From positions 1 through 64,000 of the forward strand of contig JPHH03000061.1 of NCBI GenBank assembly GCA_000750105.3: a stretch of 64,000 nt of DNA, read 5' to 3'. A program made the position numbers and the translations under genes. Source of the DNA: Tolypocladium sp. Sup5 PDA-1. Taxonomy: Eukaryota > Ascomycota > Sordariomycetes > Hypocreales > Ophiocordycipitaceae. This document shows positions 55,986 to 64,000 of this stretch, in pieces (within the stretch, counting starts at the first letter, position 1; every line of letters begins with the position of its first letter). Under the pieces are notes generated by a model. It worked only from the letters and a program-made list of their open reading frames with translations, was not told where the DNA came from and ran no database searches.

Positions 55986-58900
55986 ATGGCCTCGAGGTAA
56001 GAAACGTAATCCTTGCCTATGCATCAAGGTATCTCGCGACTAACTTAGCCACAGACTCGATCGCCTCGTAACGTAAGTTGTTGGTCCTACTTCTTCCGTC
56101 CCTGTTAGTCGTGGCTGCGAGTATGTTATGCAGGCGGACGAGATCTCTCAAAATCTCCTGGATGCCAATTCGGCTGAGCGAGACTCGTCACTGCATATTC
56201 CATCTCGTGATGCTACACCCCCACACTCTTGCCCCTTGACTTCCAGCTAACACATATCCCGCTAGCATCCTCGAGACGGGGAGTACCCGGCTCATCCGGG
56301 ACACTGCCGTCAACCAGCTCGCCGACTGGCAGAAACAGCACCCGGATGAACTATTCAACTTATTGTCAAGGGTAGTCCCCTATCTCCGCCACAAGGAATG
56401 GGAGACGAGAAGTACTGCCGCAAAGGCCATAGGCAAGATCGTGGAGAACGCGCCCGTTCATGACCCAAACTCGGAGGATGCGCCGAGCGAACCCAAGGAG
56501 GAAGAGCCCCACGCCGAAAATGGTCATGTCAAGAAAGAAGAGGGCGACAAAGAAGAGGGCATCACAGATGACGAATTCTTCAAATTCGAATCCCTCGATG
56601 TCGACGCCATTCTCAAGCATGGCCGCGAGCTGTTGCGAGGCGGCGGCATCGAGTATAGCCTGGTGGCGTTGGACCCCCAAGCCCGCCTTGCGCATCAGAA
56701 GAAAACGCTGGTAGGGCGGTTGGGCTTGCTGGGGAGGAAGTTTGAGGATGAAGAGGTGCCCGTACCCTTCGACAGCCAAGCCCCGCCCATGACCCCCATC
56801 GATGCGTCTAACAGCAACGGCTTGAGTCGGAGCGACAGCATCTCCGGGCCAGGCCAATCGGCAGAGGACTCGCAGCTGAGCACACGACAACTCAATTACC
56901 TAAAGCGGAAGCGGAAGAGGGAAGCTATGAAGGCGTCCCAAGGTAAGGGTGGGTTCGGCGATCTATCCCTACGGCGCTCAGTGACGGGAGGATCCGAGGG
57001 CTTCGGCTTCGACGAGACACCTGCCGCCGATGCCGACTCCAAAAAGAACGGGAAGATGAACGACTACTTCAACCTCGATCGCCCTGCGGAGGTTGACGAG
57101 GAGACCAAGGTCGTCAGCGAGTTCAAAGGCCCATTATTGCCCATCAAGTCTGAGCTCGAGGCTGAAGAGACCATGGAGGGCGCCGAGTGGCCGTACGAGC
57201 GGCTCTGCGATTTTCTCAAGGTTGACATTTTCGACTCGTCTTGGGAAACCCGTCATGGAGCTGCCATGGGACTGAGAGAGGTGGCCCGAGTCCACGGCGG
57301 AGGCGCCGGGAGGATGCGGGGCAAATCCAGGGGGGAAAACGACGACCTGAACCGCAAGTGGCTCAACGACCTCGCCTGCAGGCTGTGCTGTGTCTTAATG
57401 CTGGACCGCTTCACAGATTACAGCTCAGACACGTCGGTGGCCCCGATAAGAGAGACCATCGGCCAGACTCTGGGGTCTGTTCTGAAGCACGTCCCTTCAG
57501 AGTCCGTCGACAATATTTACCACGTACTCTATCGGATGGTCATGCAGGAAGATCTTGAGCTTGAGCGACCCGTCTGGGCCGTTTGCCACGGCGGCATGGT
57601 GGGCTTGAGGTATGTTGTCGCGGTCCGCAAAGACCTGCTCCTGCAGGATGGCGACATGATCGATGGCATCATCAAGGCCGTCATGAAGGGCCTCGGCGAC
57701 TTGGACGACGATGTTCGTTCGGTGAGCGCGGCGACTCTCATCCCAATGGCTAAAGAATTCGTCACGATGCGGCCAGCGGCGTTGGATGGCCTCACCAATA
57801 TCGTCTGGGAGAGTCTCTCCAACCTCGGCGACGACCTGAGCGCGAGTACGGGACGAATCATGGATCTTCTCGCCACGCTCTGCGGCTTCCCCGAAGTGTT
57901 GGAGGCAATGAAGGCGTCTGCGGCGCAGGACGAGGAACGTTCTTTCACCCTTCTAGTACCACGACTTTATCCGTTCCTGCGGCACACGATAACGTCTGTC
58001 CGCCTGGCCGTGTTAAAAGCGCTACTTACCTTTGCTAGCCTCGGCGCCGAAACGTCCCAAGGCTGGCTCAATGGAAGGATCCTCAGACTTGTCTTTCAGA
58101 ACATTCTCGTGGAGAGAGATCAGGAGACCCTGAACATGTCGCTCGAGCTGTGGGGTTCGCTTGTTCGCTCTCTGGCAAAGGACCCGGCCGTTCTTGCGGA
58201 TGAATTTGCGCCACATATAGATGCGCTGATGCAACTTACACTGCATCCAATCGGCATCTCTAGGAATCCCATCCCCATGAACGGCACGCTGTTCCAAAAG
58301 CCGTCAGGAGGAACGTACTCGAATGCCGCCGTTTCGCATTCGTCGTCGCGGCGATTGTCGACGCCCGACGGCTCGGAGCGGGCAACGAAACGACGCCGCA
58401 GGTCTACCAAAGCAGCCGATGAAGCTGTTTCTACCAGCCTGACACATGATGTCGATGGCCACATGATGCAAGGAGACGTTGACCTTGTTGGCATGGAGGT
58501 GTTGATTCGATCACGCGTGTCTGCTGCCAAAGCCATGGGCATGGTCATGTCCCTAGTCCCGGCCACGAATCTTGACGACTACGACGCGTTGCTAGTCCCG
58601 GGACTAACATCTGCGTTTGCATCTACCCAACTCTCAGCTTGCCTTGTCGTCGACGAGTACGCCAAGAACTGCGAGAGCACAGAGAACACTTCTCGGTACC
58701 TGGACCATCTGCAGCGAATGGTGGAATCTGATCGGCCGTCGGCGTACAGGGACCTAGTGAACTTTGTGCAGCGCGCCAGGACGCAGTGTCAGCAACTCAT
58801 CAACATGTTCCGCGACCACGGAAAAGTGTCCCAAGGTAAGCTGCCTGTGCTACCGGTGGTGGTGCAGGGCGAGCCAGAGGCGGGACCGGCCGCCTTTTCG

Positions 58901-61900
58901 ATCGCGACGGCCGAAAAGTGCGTCGGGGATGACTACGAGAAGCTGAAGAAGATTATGCCCCCTGGCCAACGCCTGATTGCCAGCCAACAGCTTGCCGAGG
59001 CCCGAGACGTCGCCCTCTCCGTCATCAAGGAGGCCAGGGCGGCAAAGGAAGCACGCGACACAAGGGTCAAGGCCAGTGCAGCCTCCGCCATGGTGGCCAT
59101 GAAGCTTCTGCCGAAGAAACCCAGCCCTCTGATCAAAGGCATCATGGACTCTGTGAAGACGGAGGAGAGCCAGCAGCTCCAGAGCCGCTCATCGGAGACG
59201 ATCGCGAGACTCGTCCAGCTCTTTACGGACAAGGCCAGGCGAGGACCTGCGGATAAGGTCGTTGCCAACCTAGTCAAGTTCTCCTGCGTTGAGGTTGCCG
59301 AGACTCCCGAGTTCCCTGTCCACGCCAGCAAGACGGGGTGTATTCTGTCCATGCAAAAGGAAGAAGATAGAGTCGACCACGCAGACGCAGCTAAATGGGC
59401 CAAGGAGGCTAAAGCTGCCCGGATTACTCGACGGGGTGCCAAAGAAGCCCTTGAAATCCTTTCCACGACCTACGGCGCGAACCTTCTCGAGACAGTTCCG
59501 AGCTTGCGAGCCTTTATGGAGGGACCTTTGGTCAAGGCCTTCACCAGCGACCTTCCAGCTGATGCCAAGGACCCTGAAAACACCCTTGGTCAGGAGATTG
59601 TTGACGCCATGTCTGTTATCAGGACAATGACACCGACGTTGGATCGGGCTCTGCATCCATTCGTCATGCAGATGCTGCCACTCGTCATCAAGGCCCTTCA
59701 CTCCGAGCTGTCTGTGTTCCGCTACATGGCCGCCAAATGCCTGGCTACCATCTGCAGCGTCATCACCGTCGAAGGAATGACTGCCCTGGTCGAAAAGGTT
59801 CTGCCGTCCATTACCAATCCTCTGGACTTGAACTATCGCCAAGGTGTGATTGAGGCAATCTACCACTTGATTGCAGTCATGGGCGATGCCATCTTGCCTT
59901 ATGTTATCTTCCTCATTGTGCCAGTTCTTGGCCGGATGAGTGACTCGGACAATGAGATTCGTCTCCTTGCCACGACGTCATTCGCAACGCTGGTGAAGCT
60001 GGTACCTCTGGAGGCAGGCATTCCTGACCCTCCAGGCCTGTCTGAGGAGCTGCTGAAAGGGCGCGACCGGGAGCGAACGTTTATCGCTCAGCTGCTCGAC
60101 CCAAAGAAGGTGGAGTCGTTCCACATCCCCGTCGCCATCAAGGCCGAGCTACGATCGTATCAGCAAGAAGGTGTCAATTGGCTTCATTTCCTCAACAAGT
60201 ACCACCTTCATGGCATTCTCTGCGATGACATGGGTCTCGGCAAGACTCTACAGACGCTGTGTATTGTCGCCAGCGATCACCACCAACGGCAGGAGGAGTT
60301 TGCCAAGACGCAGGCGCCGGATGCGCGACGACTACCGTCCCTGATCGTCTGCCCTCCGACGCTCTCGGGCCACTGGCAACAAGAGATCAAGGCTTACGCC
60401 CCGTTCCTCAGTGTCACTGCTTACGTCGGGCCACCCGCAGAGAGAAAGGCAATGAAGCCCAGGCTTGGAGAGACAGATATTGTCATCACATCCTACGACG
60501 TGTGCAGAAACGACACGGAAATCTTGGAGGAGCACACCTGGAACTACATGGTGCTCGACGAAGGCCACTTGATCAAGAACCCCAAGGCTAAGATCACCCA
60601 GGCGGTCAAGAGGCTCGTGAGTAACCATCGCCTCATCCTCACTGGGACTCCGATCCAGAACAACGTGTTGGAGCTGTGGTCGCTGTTTGACTTCCTCATG
60701 CCCGGCTTCCTCGGTGCGGAGAAGGTCTTCTTGGATCGCTTCGCGAAACCGATTGCTGCTAGTCGATACAGCAAGGCATCCTCCAAGGAGCAGGAGGCAG
60801 GCGCACTTGCGATTGAGGCCCTGCACAAGCAGGTTCTTCCGTTCTTGCTTCGGCGCCTCAAGGAGGAGGTGCTGAACGACTTGCCACCGAAGATCCTGCA
60901 GAACTACTACTGCGATCTCAGCGACTTGCAGAAGAAGCTGTTTGAAGACTTCACTAAGAAGCAGGGCAAGAAGCTGCAGTCGGAGGCAGGACGCGACGAC
61001 AAGGAGGCCAAGCAGCACATCTTCCAAGCCTTGCAGTACATGCGCAAGCTCTGCAACTCGCCTGCCCTGGTTATGAAGCCGGGCAGCGACGTGTATGATG
61101 ACACGCAAAAGATTCTTGCGAAGCAGGGCACGTCTGTCGAGGACCCCATTCATGCGCCCAAGCTGACGGCGCTACGGGACCTCCTGGTGGACTGTGGCAT
61201 TGGTGTCGAGGATGGGGATTCTAACGACCCGCTGTACCAGCCCATCAAGCCACATCGCGCACTCATCTTCTGCCAGATGAAGGAGATGCTGGACATGGTG
61301 CAAAACAAGGTACTCAAGGAGCTGCTCCCGTCGGTGTCGCACCTTCGCCTCGACGGCAACGTGGAGGCCAACAAGCGGCAAGACATTGTCAACAAGTTCA
61401 ACAGCGACCCATCCTACGACGTCTTGTTGCTGACCACTAGCGTTGGTGGACTCGGACTGAACCTGACGGGCGCTGACACGGTCATCTTCGTGGAGCACGA
61501 CTGGAACCCGCAGAGGGATCTGCAGGCCATGGACCGCGCACACCGAATCGGCCAGAAGAAGGTGGTCAACGTATACCGGCTCATCACCCGCGGCACGTTG
61601 GAAGAGAAGATTCTGAGCCTCCAGCGCTTCAAGATCGACGTCGCCTCTACAGTGGTCAACCAGCAGAATGCAGGCCTGTCCACCATGGACACGGATCAGA
61701 TTCTGGACCTGTTCAACCTCGGTGATTCCGGGCCGAGCCTCATATCTGACAAGCCGCAGAATGAGATTGAAGGACGGGAGGAGGACATGGTCGACTTGGA
61801 GACGGGCGATGTGCTGAAGCAGCCGGGCAAGAAAGCCTGGCTGGACGACCTGGGCGAGCTGTGGGATAGCAAGCAGTACGAGGAGAGCTTCGACTTGGAC

Positions 61901-61924
61901 GATTTCATGAAGACCATGTCATGA
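55986..61924 (+). CDS. mot1: Mot1/BTAF1 TBP-removing Swi2/Snf2 ATPase
   Basis: Three exons, 55986-55996 (11 nt), 56055-56072 (18 nt) and 56266-61924, join in phase to 1895 aa, close to yeast Mot1. The start MASRLDRLVTILETGSTRLI and TAVNQLADWQKQHPDEL are the conserved first HEAT repeat; without the two microexons the conserved N-terminus would be lost. HEAT repeats that grip TBP run through about residue 1290, interrupted by an acidic/basic linker (residues 70-230, with KRKRKR). The Snf2 ATPase has DDMGLGKTLQT (Lys near 1336), DEGH near 1441-1444, LTGTPIQNN, TSVGGLGLNLTGAD and DRAHRIGQKK. The end is YEESFDLDDFMKTMS. It uses ATP to pull TBP off DNA and resets promoters genome-wide. Confidence 0.97.
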
Positions 61925-62393
61925 GAAGGCAGGTCTATGCGTTAAAGAAAAATCCTGATTCAGGCTTTGGGAGTCACGGCATGGGCATATGGGACTGGCC
62001 TGAGGCGATGCATGGGCATCGACTGTTTTTAGCATGTACGAAGATGATGGTGGCTACTAGCGAACGGGCACTTGTGGTGCACCGTAATGTATTTTATGTT
62101 GAACGGTTTGTCTTGAGCCCGTAGGAGTGATTCAGTGCGTGCAGGACTGTGCAGGCGCCTGTCGGGCCATCGTCAACCCGAAATGATGGAGACGGGAGCC
62201 TCAGGCCTGCCTGCAGTGTCACATGTGGGGTGCGTCTGGGATACCCCGCTATGCGTGATCCAAATCTTCCTGCCACCACGTCCAAGCTCCCCTCTGCTCA
62301 GCTTCGAGAGCTCTCTTCACAGCTCCAATTACTGCAAACTACCTACTTGGCAGATACGCTTCAGAGCTGACAGAGCTCGGGACCTCGTTCAAG
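61925..62393. other. Intergenic region mot1 to cdc37
   Basis: About 470 bp between two genes on the same strand; no gene or strong structure seen. Confidence 0.5.
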
Positions 62394-63972
62394 ATGCCTG
62401 TCGATTACAGCAAATGGGTACGTCTTCTGCAGCGAAGCGTTCTCTGCCCCTCCCCCACCATGTCTGCAATCGCCCGCTGACCGTGCCTGTATCACAGGAC
62501 GCGCTGGAACTCAGCGACGATTCCGACGTCGAGGTCCACCCGAATGTCGACAAGCGATCCTTTATTCGGGCCAAGCAGAACCAGATCCATCAGGAGCGGC
62601 TGCAGCGAAAGCACCAGATCGAGACGCTCAAGTACGAGCGCGTCATCAACGACGGCCTGCTGAGCCGCATCTCTGCCCTGCTGGCCTCGCTCAAAGCCCA
62701 TGCCTCCGAAGCGGCGACCCGAAACCCTGGCGAGATAGCCTTCCAAGCCGTCATGGAGTCTGCTGGCAGCCCCAAGAACGACCAGCCACCGACGCCTCCC
62801 GAGGGGGTGCACAGCGGCGAGCAGGAGCAGCCTACATACTCGAAGATGATGGCCGTGCTGTTGGACCAGGTGAACAAGGCGCTGGATGAGAAGAAGGCCG
62901 AGGACCGGTACAGCGCCATGATTGACGAGATCCAGGAGCATGAGAACAAGGTCAAGACGCTGCAAAAGGACCTGGCGGCGAAGCTGGAAGAGCTGGAGAA
63001 GGAGGAGAAGAAGAAGATTACCAGTGCGGACATTCACACCGGGTTCGACAGCTCGCACGTCACCAAGTCGGCGCCGTCGGACAAGAAGGAGGATTCTACC
63101 AAAGTCGAGCTCCTGAACCCCAGCTTCCCGACTTCGGGTTCCCCATCCTCCAAGGAGACGGCGACTGTTGACGATGACGAAGAGATTGAGGCATCACCGG
63201 ACGCGAAGAAGTTTGCGCAGATCAGGATCAACGATTACCCTACGAGCCTTCAATTTCTGTCGAAGCACCCCCACATTCTGACGGAGCGGGAAACAGATGG
63301 TATTCTGGTGCTGGCATTCGACGCTGCCCTGGAGCGCAACGACGACTACTCGCGGCAATGCGTCCACCAGGCACTGCTGCTGCAGTATTGCCGTGCTCTG
63401 GGCAAGGACGGCGTGGGGCTGTTCTTCAAGCGCATCACGACCAAGGGCCACCAGGCGCAAGAAGTCTTCTACAAGGACGTCCAGGAGACGTACATGAGGA
63501 TCAAGAACCGGTCGCGGGAGATTCTGGCGGAGAGGGCCAAGGATCCCGAGGGCGAGGGGGTTGAACAAATCCAGCTCCATGCGGTAGAGCCCGGGACGGT
63601 GATCCAGATTAATGTGCCGCCTGCTGACAGCCAAGACCCCGAGGTGCAAAAGGCCCGCGAGGTCTATGATGGCTTCAAGCCGGACATGAAGCAGGCTCTG
63701 GAGTCGGGCGAGCTGGACGCGGTGAACAAGGTGTTGGGCAAGATGACGGTGGAGGATGCGGAGGAGATGGTCAACTTGTTTGGAGAGGTGTGTTCCCGCC
63801 CCCTGTGGTGAAGCAGCATCGCATTTTACTAACATGAATTACGCAGGCCAACATCCTCAGCCTGGAGGAGCAGATCATCGATGCCACGACAGAGCATGGC
63901 CAGAAGCAGCTCAAGGAGATGGAGGCTGCGGCGGCGGCGGCGGCTGAGGGCAAGTATGACGACCCGGAATAG
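62394..63972 (+). CDS. cdc37: Hsp90 co-chaperone Cdc37
   Basis: Exons 62394-62417, 62498-63787 and 63847-63972 join in phase to 479 aa. The start MPVDYSKWDALELSDDSDVE is diagnostic; Ser14, just before an acidic run, is the conserved CK2 site needed for kinase-client binding. The N-terminal coiled coil (NQIHQERLQRKHQIETLKYE) is followed by a Hsp90-binding middle domain with QFLSKHPHILTERETDGILV and RQCVHQALLLQYCRALG, then a C-terminal helix domain. The tail ends in an Ala run and KYDDPE. Cdc37 loads protein kinases onto Hsp90 in the cytosol. The stop at 63970-63972 lies 28 bases before the window edge, so the coding region is complete. Confidence 0.97.
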
Positions 63973-64000
63973 GGCATGAAGGCTAGGCACGGCTGCGTGA

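Overview
The window is nuclear DNA from a filamentous ascomycete: Pezizomycotina, most likely Sordariomycetes and perhaps Hypocreales. That placement is inferred from gene content, third-position GC preference, and 50-110 nt introns with GTAAGT/GTACGT/GTATGT donors and CTAAC-type branch points. I rebuilt 19 apparently intact protein genes by joining exons in phase, and two broken ones. There is no rRNA, no convincing tRNA, no intact transposon and no CRISPR array.

Layout. 0.5-13 kb: rad23 (-), an orphan four-helix membrane protein (-), a (6-4)-photolyase/cryptochrome gene (+), a mitochondrial repeat protein (-) and the U3 snoRNP protein gene utp16 (+). 13-21.9 kb: 8.8 kb with no supportable gene, whose last ~1.2 kb looks like the leader of the next gene. 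21.9-25.5 kb: a large RING-PH-VWA protein with the domain order of the yeast pheromone-MAPK scaffold Ste5. 26.5-35.2 kb: cct8 (-), an HMG-like INO80-type subunit (+), a VOC/glyoxalase-fold protein (+), a PaiB-like flavin protein (-) and an RMD1-type DUF155 protein (+). 35.2-37.8 kb: a small decayed patch with an ankyrin/zinc-finger remnant and a second frameshifted ORF. 37.9-64 kb: a dense housekeeping block with a saccharopine-dehydrogenase-like oxidoreductase (-), rpl43 (+), a RING-PHD protein of the Asr1/PHRF1 type (+), mrpl17 (+), a PARN-type DEDD nuclease (-), smc3 (-), mot1 (+) and cdc37 (+).

The genes form no pathway cluster. Most serve core nuclear, ribosomal or chaperone functions: repair (rad23, photolyase), ribosome synthesis (utp16, rpl43, mrpl17), chromatin and transcription (the HMG protein, RING-PHD protein, mot1), cohesion (smc3) and folding (cct8, cdc37). 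Divergent pairs that could share promoters are the membrane protein/photolyase, repeat protein/utp16, cct8/HMG, PaiB/RMD1, oxidoreductase/rpl43 and smc3/mot1 pairs.

The points most worth a second look are the Ste5-like architecture, two near-perfect intergenic hairpins, an ~86 bp diverged duplication ending at the photolyase ATG, a short TACGGAGTA/TAGTCCGTA motif family scattered through intergenic DNA, a 26-G run inside a cct8 intron, and the two frameshifted genes near 36-37.7 kb.
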